Shown here: positions 11,537 to 22,924 of the stretch, in pieces
Position numbering within the stretch: the first letter of the stretch is position 1
How the letters are laid out: each line of letters starts with the position of its first letter
Source: Cercis canadensis
Lineage: Eukaryota > Streptophyta > Magnoliopsida > Fabales > Fabaceae
Assembly: GCA_003255065.1 (NCBI GenBank)
Contig: QAOA01002976.1
Span: 334,411 to 398,410 of the forward strand
Length of the DNA stretch: 64,000 nucleotides
Direction: 5' to 3'
The notes under the pieces: model-generated
Database searches by the model: none
Seen by the model: the letters and a program-made list of their open reading frames with translations, nothing else
Told to the model about the DNA's origin: nothing
Made by a program: the position numbers and the translations under genes

Positions 11537-12930
11537 AATTCTCCCACACTTAGCTTTTTGCATTCTTGGGCAAAATCACAAGAAACAAACTAACTAGAAT
11601 AAGAAAAACAGCTCTCCAATCAAATCAAGAATGCAAAGATTAAGGTAAAAAAAATAATTCAAACTTAAAGAAACAGCAACACTCATGGAACAACATCTCT
11701 TGGCAACTAGAGAACAAAAAACATGGTAATTTTATTTAATAGGAATGAGTCAAAGTAGATAGCCTCTCACAAGATAAATAAATGCTCTCAATTCTCTCAA
11801 GTGTCTAAGGTAAGTATTTTTCTCCAATCATCCTATCAAAATCACACTACCATAAGCTTGTTCACTTTCTGAGTCTCCACTACCTATGTCACATGCATAA
11901 CACAAATCAAAAGGACTTTTAAAGGGTTGTAATGGGAAAAGGTAAAGGGATGACAATAATATGAAAAAATGGCTAAAGCACCCAAGGAATCACAAAGAGC
12001 ATCTAATAATGGAGAAATTCAAGTGCTTTATGCATCTTGACTTTGGGCTTCAACTCATTTTTTTTTTCTTTTCCCAAAACAACTTTATTCTTTTTCTGCT
12101 GCTATAATTTTTTTTTTCATTTTTCTTCTTCTTTTTGAAGCATAACACTTAACAATTCAGCCACAACTTGATGCTTTGTTTTTGTAAGAATTTACTCCTT
12201 TTTTATTCAATGCAATGCTCTTCAATTCCTAAGGGTTGGGTAAGACATGGTTTTACACTTAGGCTTGCAATGAGCTACACACGAAAGAAAAGATCATTAG
12301 GCTCAAAAAGGGGAAATCAAAGGATAACATCAAGGTTAGCTATTTGGTCAAGTAGCTTCTCAAAGAAAGGAATGTCTTAATCACTTTTACGCATGTATGT
12401 GCAAATGTAACCTTGGACTAAGAAACAGAACGAGTTCTAGAGTATCAAATTGATATATGAAAACACACAAGAAAGAATCATGACATATGACTCAAATCCT
12501 CATAGCTTATAAGACTACTAAGAATCAACTCATCCAAATCAAATTTTGTTGCCATATCACTTAAATCCAAGAAGCAAGATTATTGTCCACTCATGTTGTA
12601 GTAACACTAGAATCAAAATTGCTTCAAACCACTCTCTTCACAACTCTTAAATTGATTGGAAAGAATCAGAAAAAAATTAAAAACAAAACAGAAAAAACAA
12701 AAAACTAAGCTTAAAACAGAAAACATAACACTAAAAATCTAAACTGAAAACAAAAAACAGTAAAAACAACAAGTAAAACAGAAAAACAGAAAGCATAAAA
12801 ACACACACAGCAGGCTAATCCCTCCCCCACACTTAAATTTTTGCAGTGTCCTCAATGCAAAGCACAAAGCAAACAGTAAAAGCAAGGCACTAAAAATAAA
12901 AGAGAAGGAGAAAGAAAACAGCCTGTGGGT
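11537..12930 (-). other. 3' non-coding region of second Athila-like element
   Basis: Purine/pyrimidine-biased non-coding sequence between the integrase stop and the LTR, with the polypurine tract complement at 11537-11551. It contains A-rich runs (about 12660-12840) that mirror the T-rich 3' region of the first Athila element. No protein-coding signature was seen; the ORF at 12168-12380 is a chance frame. Confidence 0.65.
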
Positions 12931-13257
12931 TTAAGTCTCATAGAGGGCAGCAGACAAGTGCACCTCCTCCACCACTTGCTCTTGAAAACCCTCATAGAAA
13001 GGTTTCAGCCGATGTCCCTTCACTGGGAAGGTCTGGTTGGTTGCCTCATTCTTGATCTCAATTGCACCATAAGGAAAGACATGAGTCACCACAAAAGGAC
13101 CCATCCATCGAGAACAAAGCTTGCTGGGCATTAGCTTGAGACGGGAGTTGTAGAGCAGCACTTTCTGACCAATGTAGAACTCTTTTCTCACCAACATCTT
13201 GTCATGGACAGCCTTGGTCTTTTCTTTGTAGATTCTGGAATTCTCATAAGCCTCCAA
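12931..13257 (-). pseudogene. Athila-like integrase C-terminal region
   Basis: The minus-strand frame carries '[20 protein letters not shown]', '[19 protein letters not shown]' and '[19 protein letters not shown]', paralogous to 1655-2050. It is separated from the core at 13327 by a short interval with an in-frame stop after 'YWAVK', the same point at which the first copy stops. Confidence 0.82.
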
Positions 13258-13326
13258 CCGGATTTCATCAAGTTCCTACAGGTGGAGCTTCCTCTGTGAT
13301 CCGGTTTGGGCCAAATCAAGATTACA

Positions 13327-14270
13327 CTACTTCACAGCCCAATATGCCTTATGCTCGATCTCTACTGGAAGGTGACATGCCTTACCAAAGACTAGCCTGT
13401 AAGGGGACATGCCTATAGGGGTCTTGTAGGCAGTCCGATAGGCCAACAATGCATCATCCAAACGTAGGCTCCAGTCTTTACTGTTGGGCTGGACAGTCTT
13501 TTCTAAAATTTGCTTGATCTCCCTATTTGACACCTCTGCTTGCCCATTGGTCTGTGGATGGTAAGGGGTTGACACCTTGTGCACCACACCATACTTTCTC
13601 AACAAAGCAGTCATGTGCCTATTGCAGAAGTGAGAACCTTGGTCACTGATGATGGCTCTTGGANCTTTACTGTTGGGCTGGACAATCTTTTCTAAAATTT
13701 GCTTGATCTCCCTATTTGACACCTCTGCTTGCCCATTGGTCTGTGGATGGTAAGGGGTTGACACCTTGTGCACCACACCATACTTTCTCAACAAAGCAGT
13801 CATGTGCCTATTGCAGAAGTGAGAACCTTGGTCACTGATGATGGCTCTTGGAACGCCGAACCTGCGGAAAATGTGAGTCCTGACAAAATCTAAGATAACA
13901 CAAGAATCGTCAGTCCAAATGGCCTTGGCCTCTACCCATTTAGAAACATAGTCCACAGCTAAAAGAATATACACAAAACCAAAAGAAGTAGGGAAAGGAC
14001 CCATGAAATCGATGCCCCAAACATCAAATATCTCACAAAACAGCAAAGGCTGTTGAGGCATCTCATTCCTACGGGAAATATTACCTGTCTGTTGGCATTG
14101 GGCACAATTCTTACAAAAGCTGTATGCATCATGAAATAGGGTAGGCCAATAGAGTCCAAAATCTAAAACTTTACGAGCAGTGCGCTGAGGTCCAAAATGA
14201 CCACCACATGCAAAAGTATGGCCTAACTGTAACACAGACTTAGACTCATGTCCAGGCACACACCTTCTAC
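13327..14270 (-). pseudogene. Athila-like integrase core with artefactual internal duplication
   Basis: The HHCC zinc finger ('[14 protein letters not shown]', '[10 protein letters not shown]') is followed by the DDE core: '[10 protein letters not shown]', '[11 protein letters not shown]' and '[17 protein letters not shown]'. The open frame is 310 codons only because the segment from the second Asp to just past the Glu is present twice, flanking an n at 13664. The duplication (13476-13663 and 13665-13852) is probably assembly-derived. The N-terminus is lost near 14265. Confidence 0.85.
13476..13852. repeat. Direct duplication around an N (probable assembly artefact)
   Basis: Bases 13476-13663 and 13665-13852 are near-identical (aagcaa…, 'ctttactgttgggctggac' at both starts), separated by n at 13664. 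One difference is evident (gacagtc versus gacaatc). It duplicates the integrase catalytic motif and should not be read as a real domain duplication. Confidence 0.88.
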
Positions 14271-14814
14271 AACTTTAGAGTGACCAGTATCAATATAAAT
14301 TTTTCTAGTTTTATAACATTTTGAAGTATTGGATGTGTGCCAACTCAGTAGATTTTTATTGAAGTCTGTTAGCATGTGCCACAACAAGGGAATGGTAAGT
14401 TGAATAAGCCATTCTTTTATTGGAGGGATGGGGACTGTGTTTCTTCCTTTATAACCAAACTCATTATGTGTCAGGATGTCAATCCTTCACCTTTGTTTCC
14501 CTTTCAATCTGCTCATCCCAATCAGATAGAAAGAACATTGTGAGTAGGTCAAAGGAAATCGGTGTGGAGAGCAAGGCTCACTACTTTGTTGTGAGCACCA
14601 CTTTATTTTGGTCAAATTCTACTATTTTGACCACTTTTCCATTTTTTGAATATTCTTTTATTTTATTTATGAGTTGCATTTTGTCCTAGTTTTCATTTTG
14701 TGGTGGTCTCATAATTTTTAAAAATCTTTAGATACCTTAACTAGCTTTATTTTGTTGTGTTTTTGCTTTTGTTTGTGTTCTTGTGTGTTTCTGTTTTTGG
14801 TCTTTTTTCTATGC
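14271..14814. other. Non-coding leader-like interval before Athila gag
   Basis: About 540 bp between the truncated minus-strand integrase and the plus-strand gag. The last 150 bp is T-rich and resembles the untranslated leader upstream of Athila gag, with ATGACTAGG at 14815. On the minus strand a stretch of about 85 codons without a stop (roughly 14490-14230) crosses the truncation point. I recognise no family in it. No 5' LTR or primer-binding site was found. Confidence 0.4.
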
Positions 14815-16715
14815 ATGACTAGGTCCTCCTGCAATGAACTGTGTGAAATTGATCCTGAAGTTGATAGAACTTTTTATACCCTGCAGAGGAAGTCTAGGAG
14901 AAGGTTATTTAATATAATTGTTGATAGTCCTGTCAATCCTGCTATTGATATGGCTAACAACAACAATAGGACCCTTAAGGAACTAGCTGCTCCTGATGTT
15001 ACTTATCAACCTTTAGGGATTCAATATCATGATCTTGATGCTGATTTTAAACTTAAATTTGGATTGATATATTTGTTGCCAAAGTTTCATGGTCTTGCAA
15101 GTGAGAACCCTCATAAGCATTTAAAGGAGTTCTATGTAGTCTGTTCAACCATGAAGTCACAAGGGATACCTGAGGAACACATTAAGCTAAGAGCATTCCT
15201 TTTCTCCCTTGTGGATGCAGCCAAGGATTGGCTATATTACCTTTCACAAGGTTCAATCGTGAGTTGGAATGACATGAAGAGGCTGTTCTTAGAGAAGTTT
15301 TTCCCTGCATTTAGAACAGCTGCCATTAGAAAAGATATATGTGGTATAAGGCAAATGACAGGAGAGACTTTGCATGAGTATTGGGAGAGGTTTAAGAAAT
15401 TGTGCTCAAGCTGTCCCTACCATCATATCAGTGACTAGCTGTTGATTTAGTACTTTTATGAGGGATTGTTGCCTATGGAAACGAGCATGATTGATGCTGC
15501 CAGTGGAGGTGCATTGGTGGATAAAACTCTAGTTGCTATCAGAAGCTTAATTGCTAACATGACTGCCAATTCCTAGTAGTTGGGTACTCGGATGGTTCCT
15601 TCTACTAGAGGAGTAAATGAGGTTCTTGCGTCGCCGATTAACCAACAGAGAATGGAGCATAGACTTGATGAGTTTACTTCCTTGGTGAGACAGTTGGCAA
15701 TGGGCCAACATCAATAGCCAGTCATGCAACCAATCCGAGTTTGTGGCATTTGTGCTTGTTCCTCTCGTCCCACCGATGTATGTCTTACCCTTCAAGAAGA
15801 TGTTTCTGTTATTTCCAACCAAACAGCAGTAGCATCCAATGTTTTCCCCAACTCAGTACTCTCAATCTTAGTACTACCAGTCCCATCAACCAAGACATGA
15901 CCATTTTTCTAGCACGTATAATCATGGTTGGAGAGACCATCCAAACCTAAGGTATAGCAATATGCAGCTATAGCAACAACATAATTCTCAACCTTACCAG
16001 TCATATTAGAGACTACTAGGATTCCAGAATAACCCAATGTCCAATAGACCACAACCATTCCAACCTGTCAAGCAACAAGCCACCACTTCTAGCCAATCTA
16101 AACCTACCCTGGAAGAGCTCATGAAGCAGTTAGTAGCTAATAACCTCCAATTCCAGTAAAGCATTGGGGCCACAATACAGAATTTGGAGACTCATATTGG
16201 CCAATTAGCTTCATCAATCAATCAACTATAAGATCAAGGTTTTGGCCAACTTCCTTCACAAACCATTCCCAATCCAAAAGGAAACGTGAGTGCCATTATG
16301 CTTAGGAGTGACAAGTCAATTTTAGAACCTGCCGCTACATATTCTAGCAGTACTCAAAGTAAACTGAATGTGCCAAATAAACTAGTTGCTGCCCCTAGCA
16401 ATTCCAACCAGAGTCCCACTCCAGAGATGGCACAACAGCAGAAGAATAATCATTGTGTGCCTCTGCCTTTCCCTTAGAGAGCCATCTAATCTAAAAAATT
16501 GGATGAGCCAGAGAAAGAGAGAGAGCTTCTAAAGACATTTAGAAGAGTTGAAGTCAACATTCCACAACTAGAGGCAATCAAGAAGATTCCAAAATATGCA
16601 AAGTTTCTGAAGAAGTTATGCATTCATAAGAGGAAGCTAAAGGGCAATGAATGAGTCAGTATGAGCCAGAATGTTTCTGCTCTCATTCAACCTATGCCTC
16701 AGAAGTGTCAAGATC
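14815..16715 (+). pseudogene. Athila-like gag and protease linker
   Basis: The frame from ATG 14815 to TAG 15438 (207 codons) encodes the Gag capsid region: 'RTLKELAAPDVTYQPLGIQY', 'FKLKFGLIYLLPKFHGLA', 'HLKEFYVVCSTMKSQGIP', 'AAKDWLYYLSQGS' and 'MTGETLHEYWERFKKLCSSC'. After several stops, decayed gag continues ('GLLPMETSMIDAASGGALVD', about 15465) through a Q/N/S-rich region. It reaches the Athila protease-proximal motif 'LIQPMPQKCQDP' at about 16684. At that point it runs straight into chromovirus RT sequence. Multiple in-frame stops make it a pseudogene. Confidence 0.82.
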
Positions 16716-16735
16716 CTTTCAAAACCAAGTTTGGT

Positions 16736-17525
16736 ATTCATGAAGGGAATGAGTGAAAAACGGCTTTCAAAACCAAGTTTGGTTTGTATGAGTGGTTGGT
16801 TATGTCATTTGGTCTAACCAATGCACCAAGAACATTTATGCGCCTTATGAACCATGTCCTTCGTGAATTCATTAGTAGATTTATTGTAGTTTACTTTGAT
16901 GACATACTTGTGTATAATAAGTCAATTGATGAACATGTTGTCCATCTGAAATGTGTGATGCAAGTGTTGAAAGAATAGAAATTGTATGTCAATTTAAAGA
17001 AATATATCTTTTGCACTGATCACTTGATCTTCCTAGGGTTTGTTGTAAGCTCTAGAGAGGTAGAAGTAGATAGAGAGAAGGTGAAAACTATTGAGGAATG
17101 GCCAACACCCAAGACTTTGAGTGTGGTGAGGAGCTTCTATGGTTTAGTAGGTTTTTACCGTTGGTTTGTTCCAAATTTTAGCTTTATTGCTGCTCCTTTA
17201 ACTGAAATTGTGAAAAAGAGTGTTGGTTTTAAGTGGGATAATGCACAAGAGAAAACTTTTCAAACACTAAAGGATAAGTTGTGCCATGCTCATTTACTTC
17301 AATTACCTAACTCTGAGAATTCTTTTGAAATTGAATGTGATGCATCTGGGGTAGGTATTGGGGCTGTTTTAATGCAGCAAGGGCATCCTATTGCATACTT
17401 TAGTGAAAAGTTAAATGGTGTTTCTCTTAATTATTCTACTTATGATAAAGAGTTGTATGCTTTAGTTAGAGCTTTGAAAACATGACAACACTATCTAATG
17501 CCTAAGGAATTTCTGATTCATTATG
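16736..17525 (+). pseudogene. Chromovirus-like RT and RNase H N-terminal part
   Basis: The sequence enters at an 'IHEGNE' stretch followed by a TGA (16753-16757 region), where the family usually has 'REGDEW'. It continues '[16 protein letters not shown]', '[10 protein letters not shown]' (catalytic YFDD), a stop near 16976, then '[20 protein letters not shown]'. RNase H follows with '[20 protein letters not shown]' (Asp) and '[17 protein letters not shown]' (Glu), then a TGA where a Trp is expected. The frame ends at 17525, where a solo LTR is inserted in the codons for the 'HSDHE' motif. Confidence 0.85.
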
Positions 17526-18817
17526 TGATCAGAATTATCGTTGTTCCAATTAAATTAAACCGAATCCCCTAAACATAATGCAATATAGGGACAATCCAGG
17601 AAGTCTCTCAAGGAATGCAATAGCTAATTAACAATTTCAAGATTAAGAACATGAAATTTTTGAATAGAATCTATATTACCAAATTATAAAATGCATAATT
17701 AAATAAGGATTAATTCAGTTAATTAAAAACGTAACTTAGCTAGACATCCTTCAATAACCGGTTTGATTCATCTTAGATTAACATGAGTAATCAAGTCCTA
17801 ATGCACAACACTGCTAATTGAGTTTAATCACAATTAAAATATCTAATTATGACTAATTGTTCTTACTAAGTTATCACTCAGGATTCGATTAACCACATGC
17901 AATCACTAATCTTACAATCACAAAGACTAAGCAATTAGTGGTTAAATCTAATAACTGAACATTAATTAGCATAACATAGCTTCTCTGAATTCTGACCACA
18001 GATTAAAGATTAATCAATCTAAATTCTGTATCCTACTTCAAAATCCATATAAATCACAAATATCTCCATGAATCCATACAAAAACAAAAGCAAGACAGAA
18101 ATCCAAAGAAGACAAAATTGCATTAAGTTTAATCTAATTAAGTGCAGAATCATAAAATCCAATCAATTAATTCAGGAGTCTTAGCTAGGTTACAAGTGTT
18201 CTACTCTTCCATGGTCATGAAATCCAAGCTCCAATGGAAGAAGAAAGCCATGGTTCAGTGAGCTCCAGAATTTACAAGAGAAGAAATGAAAATTCTCTAA
18301 AACTAGAATTCTGAATGAATAAAAATGCTGCCTCCCTTTAACCTAATTATAAACCCCTAATTACAACACAAACCCAAATTACCCCTAAGTTAAGTTTAAA
18401 CCTCTGGACCTCACTTCAAATGGGCCCCAGTTTAGGCCTTATTGGACCTAAAATGTGGAAGTTAAGCCCAAATCTCTTTACAAAGGTCTAATCCCGGTTC
18501 CAGGATCTCAGTTCTGACATTCAGGTCAAATTTGACCAATTGAACATCCGAATTGGCCTTGGAGGTCTGAATGAAAGTTGTATACAATTCTCTTAGCTTT
18601 CCTACAATGTAAGATTCATAAATTTTAGACATCCAGAACTAAAAATATACCCGAAATACATAACAGTGTCAAAAACCTAATAATGCTGAAAAAAATAATT
18701 AAGCCCAATATGAACCCAAACTTATGAAATAAAGCCAAACCCACTCAATTAAGCATTAAAAGAGATTTAATAAGTTAGAAATGAGGGATAATTACTATAT
18801 ACAAAGTGTGATTATCA
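17526..18817 (-). repeat. Solo LTR inside chromovirus RNase H
   Basis: A 1292-bp reverse-oriented LTR. The plus strand begins TGATCAGAATTATCG and ends GTGTGATTATCA. RNase H coding resumes directly afterwards ('TTCGGATCATGAG'). The 5-bp flanks TTATG (17521-17525) and TTCGG (18818-18822) agree at three of five positions, consistent with a decayed TSD. It belongs to the same family as 7674-9136, 23800-25093 and 37501-38959. Confidence 0.82.
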
Positions 18818-20415
18818 TTCGGATCATGAGACTCTTAAGCATTTGAAAGGGCAATTGAGGCTTAACAAGAGACATGCACATTGGCTTGAATTTATAGAAT
18901 CATTCCCTTATGTGATCAAGTACAAGAAAGGGGCTGATAATGTGGTGGCCGACACATTCTCGAGGAGGTATGCACTTATCTTTATGCTTTCTTGCAAATG
19001 ATATGTATGCTGGTGATATTGATTGTGCTTCTTACCTCCATGCTTGTGATAAAGGGGCTATTAAGGGAATATATAAGCATGAGGGGTATTTGTTTAAAGG
19101 GAACAAGGTATGTGTGCCTAGAGGGTCTTTGTATAAGTTGCTTATTAGAGAAGCACATGAGGGGGATCTCATGGGGCATTTTGGCAAACACAAAACACAT
19201 GACACATTACATGAGCATTTCTTTTGGCCAAACATGAGAAAAAATGTAGAGAATATTTGCATTAGGTGCACCACATGTAGGCAAGCCAAGTCTACCACTA
19301 AACCCCATGGTCTATATACACCATTGCCCGTCCCCGAAGCTCCTTGGATAGACATGTCAATGGACTTTATCCTAGAGCTGCCAAGGACTAAACATAGTCA
19401 TGACTCTATCTTTGTCATAGTAGATAGATTTTCTAAGATGACTCATTTTGTGGCATTCAAGAAAACTGATGATGCTTCCTACATAGCCAATCTGTTTTTT
19501 CAAAACATTGTTAGGTTGCATGGCATGCCTAAGAGTATATTGTCCGATAGGGATACTAAATTTTTAAGCCACTTTTGGAGGACACTTTAGGCTAAATTAG
19601 GCACTAGACTTTTGCATTCTACCACTTGTCATCCTTAAACGGATGGACAAACAAAGATAACTAATAGGACTCTCACTAGTCTCTTAAGGGTTGTTCTTAA
19701 AAAAAATCTAAGGGCTTAGGAGGAGTTCCTTCCTCATGTAGAGTTTGCCTATAACCGAGTTGTTCACACTACCACTAGAGTGTCTCCATTTGAATGTGCT
19801 TATGGTTTTAATCATTTAACTCCTCTTGATTTACTTGTTTTACCAATGCATCAAAGAGTTCATTTAGATGGAAAAAAGAGAGTTGAATATGTTAAGCATT
19901 TGCATGCTAAGGTTAGAGCACAAATTGAAAAGATGAATGAGACCTATGCATCTAGGGCTAATAGGAACCGAAAGAAAATGATTTTTCAACCTAGAGATAT
20001 GGTTTGGGTTCATATGCGTAAGGAAAAGTTTTCTACACAAAGGAAATCCAAGCTTTTACCTAGAGGTGATGGTCTATTTATAGTTTTGCAAAGACTTGGT
20101 GACAATGCTTACAAGATAGAGCTCCCAGGTAATCCTTCTATTCATTCTACTTTTAATGTGGCTAACTTGTCTCCTTATCTTGATGCAGGTCCTTCGGATT
20201 TGAGGTCAAATCCTTTTGAAGAGGGAGGGAATGATGAGGATCAAGGAAGCTCTCATATTGAAGACCCAAGTGCATCCAAGACCAAGGAGCTTGTAGGACC
20301 TATGACTAGGCCTATGGCAAAGCACCTTCAAGTGCATGTGGGATTGCTGATGAAGCAAGTAGGCAAGGAAGAAGACGTAGCTTTGGAAGACATCAAGACA
20401 GACCAAGTGAGGTAG
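18818..20415 (+). pseudogene. Chromovirus-like RNase H end and integrase
   Basis: RNase H ends with '[20 protein letters not shown]'. The integrase zinc finger (H-H-C-C) spans '[20 protein letters not shown]' to '[11 protein letters not shown]'. The core shows '[10 protein letters not shown]' (Asp) and 'ILSDRDTKF' (Asp), a TAG at 19588-19590, another stop at 'CHP*TDGQTK', and the expected catalytic Glu replaced by Lys (family DGQTE, here DGQTK). The tail 19780-20415 has 'GDGLFIVLQRLGDNAYKIEL' and 'STFNVANLSPYLD', a GPF/Y-type module. It is inactivated several times over. Confidence 0.87.
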
Positions 20416-21424
20416 CTCACTTGCATATCTTCAAAGGATGAGGCACACGGTCATGTCTAGCTGGGACACGGCCGTGTCATGCTGTCCGAGAGACAACACG
20501 GTTTGATAAGAGAGGAACACGGGCCGTGTCATGTGTACCAAGACATGCTGGGTTGGGAACACGACTTGGAGAATGAGGAACACAGGCCGTGTCAGTAGAC
20601 TATGTCTTGGCAACAGACATGCTGGAGGTGAAACACAGGCTTGATAAAGGAAGAACACGGCCGTGTTGCTAGGCCGTGTCACGCTAATTAGACTTGTGAG
20701 TTTTTAAGTTCTTTTTGGTTATTTGTATTAAGCCTTGCTGAAATACTTTCTTTGGCTATTTAAGGAGTTGAGGCCTTTGTCCTCAGCAACCAACCAATTA
20801 AGAATTGAATTTGAGAGTTTCTCTCTCTTGTTCTCTCCATGGAGAGCTCAAGCCATCTAGGAGGTCCTAGCATGGTGTTTCTGAAGCTTATCACTCTCCT
20901 TTTTTCTCTAATCTAGAGTGTGGTGGTTTATTCACTTCTTCATACTTGTTCATGTTAATTGTTGATTATACGGGATAAGGAGGGTTAGTTAAGCTTTGCT
21001 GAAACTGGGTTGCCTAACTTGATTTTCAAAGGTCTTCGCATTTTAACCATCCATCTTTATTTTCATCTTACTGAACAACCTACTTGAGATCCTTGGCTAT
21101 TTTTGGATTGGATTTGGCTTGGGTTCAAAAGGATCCATATCAGATTGAGAGTGTATCTTGTGAGGCTCTATCATTCTTAGTGAGGATGTTCAGAAGACGT
21201 AGCTCTTCAATATGAATGGTGGGATTATGAATCAGAGATCTTTACACCTTGAAATAAACCTAGAAATTTTGACTTAAAGATAAATGGACTAAACTTGTAC
21301 ATTTTATAAATATAGAGGGACTCAATAGTTCATTTTTAAAGAAGGGGAACCAAAACGTTCAAGTGGTTAAAATAGGGGGACCAAAATTGCAATTAAGCCA
21401 TTATTTTATTGATGTCATCTAGGG
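20416..21424 (+). other. Chromovirus 3' end / candidate LTR with palindromic motifs
   Basis: No gene. From about 20450 to 20690 the sequence is unusually GC-rich for this window and holds repeated palindromes based on ACACGGCCGTGT: exact at 20466-20477 and 20655-20666, with variants near 20517, 20579 and 20670. A TATA-like 'ggctatttaagg' near 20753 and a pyrimidine-rich leader suggest LTR promoter structure, but I could not fix LTR ends. At about 21145-21181 a stretch matches the Athila 3' UTR seen again near 23535-23573. The rest, to 21424, has no identifiable content. Confidence 0.4.
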
Positions 21425-22204
21425 TAGGATGTTTATGGCCAAGATGTAAAAATAACAATATGTGAGCATGAGGTAATCCACTTTTTGAAACTCAATTGTG
21501 TATACCACTGCACAGAACAATATATCGTTATAATGATACATATCTACACTAATGATATGAATGACAATTAGTATGTGTATGCAAATTATTGTTGAGTTTC
21601 ATATATGCCTTCACATGGCCAAACAACTGTCATTGCTTTAAGTTCCTAATGAGCTCATCCAACTTCATTTTGAATACTTTGAATAAAATATCTGGTCTGT
21701 TCTTTGTTATGAACATACCTCTATATTTTCGACCAACCGGGATTGCATGTAAATGTGATAAATAAGTCTGGATATCCAACCCACAAGTATATTGACATGC
21801 AATCCTGGTAATTTTGGAAAAGACACCTTATTCCACCCATAAATGATGACGACAAGACTATACGTTTCCTTACAGATGATACGACAATATCCCTTGTAAG
21901 CAAAATCCCTGTGAGGCCTCTGTATATTTATGCTATGAGCGCTGTTTGATTGAACCTGATATATTTTAGTCTCGACGATTCTATCATGGTGTATGCATCA
22001 ACCAAAAACTATTGGAATAATTTCTTGGATAATAATAACGTCCCAGCCTCACCAGTTCTATCAAAGACCCTGAATGCAAAGAACTCACTGATGGACACAT
22101 TTATCCTCTTATATGTAACGGTTCTGTTCGATTCCCTCAATGGAATATCTTCCCTATACCCATCCTCTACATAAGGAAACAAAAGTGGATATTGCAACGC
22201 AAGA
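21425..22204 (-). pseudogene. Helitron Rep/helicase N-terminal fragment
   Basis: The minus strand reads 'LALQYPLLFPYVEDGYREDI' (about 22204-22140), then 'SVSEFFAFRV'-like residues. Next come 'SSFMGGIRCLFQNYQDCMSI' and 'GYPDLFITFTCNPGWSKI' (21903-21721), 'RPDILFKVFKMKLDELIRNL' and a stop (21705-21640), and, after an intron-like gap with an AG acceptor near 21517, 'VYTIEFQKVDYLM'. These are the successive conserved blocks of the Helitron-like N-terminal domain of plant Rep-helicases. Frameshifts and stops occur, and the HUH-proximal 'LPHAHILL' block is degraded. No helicase domain or Helitron terminus was seen. Confidence 0.85.
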
Positions 22205-22481
22205 TAAGCAGGTTTTGTGCATGTTCCAAATTCTGCTCAAGATTCTGTTTCAGCTTTTGTGCAAAATTCTGGTTTTATTTTTAATTATGTTTTGTTATTT
22301 TTATTGTCATTCTGCATGTTGTCCTAGCTTTCTTCTTGCATTTTCAATAGCACTTTGAGAATTGTAGAGTTTGTGAGCTTGAAGTAATTGCAACTTTGAG
22401 GTTTCTAGCATGATTGGATAAATTTCTTGCATCTTCTAAGTTCACTAATTTGGTGATAGATATTGATTTGATGGATTGAGC

Positions 22482-22924
22482 TTGATGGTGCATACCCTGT
22501 GAGTTTTTGAGCCTATTGTTATTCTCTAGTTTTTTCTTGTGTGCATTACTCTCATGTCATTTGTCACTCTAGAACTTGTTTTGCTTCTTTTTGAGATTAC
22601 ATTGTCATATGCATGCATGAATGTGATGAAGGCCATATTTTCTTTCTTTTACCTAACTAGCCAAATAGCCTACTTAACATTTTTTCCCTTGATTTCCCCC
22701 TTNTTGATAGTGCATACCCTGTGAGTTTTTGAGCCTATTGTTATTCTCTAGTTTTTTCTTGTGTGCATTACTCTCATGTCATTTGGCACTCTAGAACTTG
22801 TTTTGCTTCTTTTTGAGATTACATTGTCATATGCATGCATGAATGTGATGAAGGCCATATTTTCTTTCTTTTACCTAACTAGCCAAATAGCCTACTTAAC
22901 ATTTTTTCCCTTGATTTCCCCCTT
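22482..22924. repeat. Direct duplication around an N (probable assembly artefact)
   Basis: Bases 22482-22702 and 22704-22924 are near-identical direct copies (ttgatggtgcatacc versus ttgatagtgcatacc at the starts) around an n at 22703. The two nearly identical small ORFs encoded there are products of this duplication. Confidence 0.87.

Larger units (their letters stand above)
10230..14270 (-). mobile_element. Second Athila-like element, minus strand, 5' truncated
   Basis: Minus-strand order: integrase (14270-12931), long 3' non-coding region (12930-11552), polypurine tract, then LTR (11536-10230). It is closely related in structure and protein sequence to the element at 1-5114, but its LTR belongs to a different subfamily (TGATAAGACATT…). 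RT, RNase H, gag and the 5' LTR are missing: coding similarity stops within the integrase zinc-finger region near 14265. Confidence 0.82.
16716..20415 (+). mobile_element. Chromovirus-like Ty3/Gypsy pol, 5' truncated
   Basis: RT from the middle of the palm, then RNase H (split by a solo LTR), integrase and integrase tail. Residues such as '[17 protein letters not shown]' and '[13 protein letters not shown]' are of the chromovirus type and differ from the Athila pol elsewhere in the window. Gag, protease and the RT fingers are missing; Athila gag sequence is in their place. The chromovirus clade (CRM, Reina or Tekay) was not resolved by eye, and no canonical chromodomain was recognised. Confidence 0.8.

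Noticed and set aside
13327-14259. Integrase with tandemly duplicated catalytic motif
   Set aside because: The duplication flanks an N and is almost identical, matching the pattern of four other N positions; treated as an assembly artefact.
20206-20682. Minus-strand ORFs opposite the chromovirus integrase tail and palindromic region
   Set aside because: They are antisense shadows; the repeated 'TRPVFL'-type residues come from the ACACGGCC palindromes.
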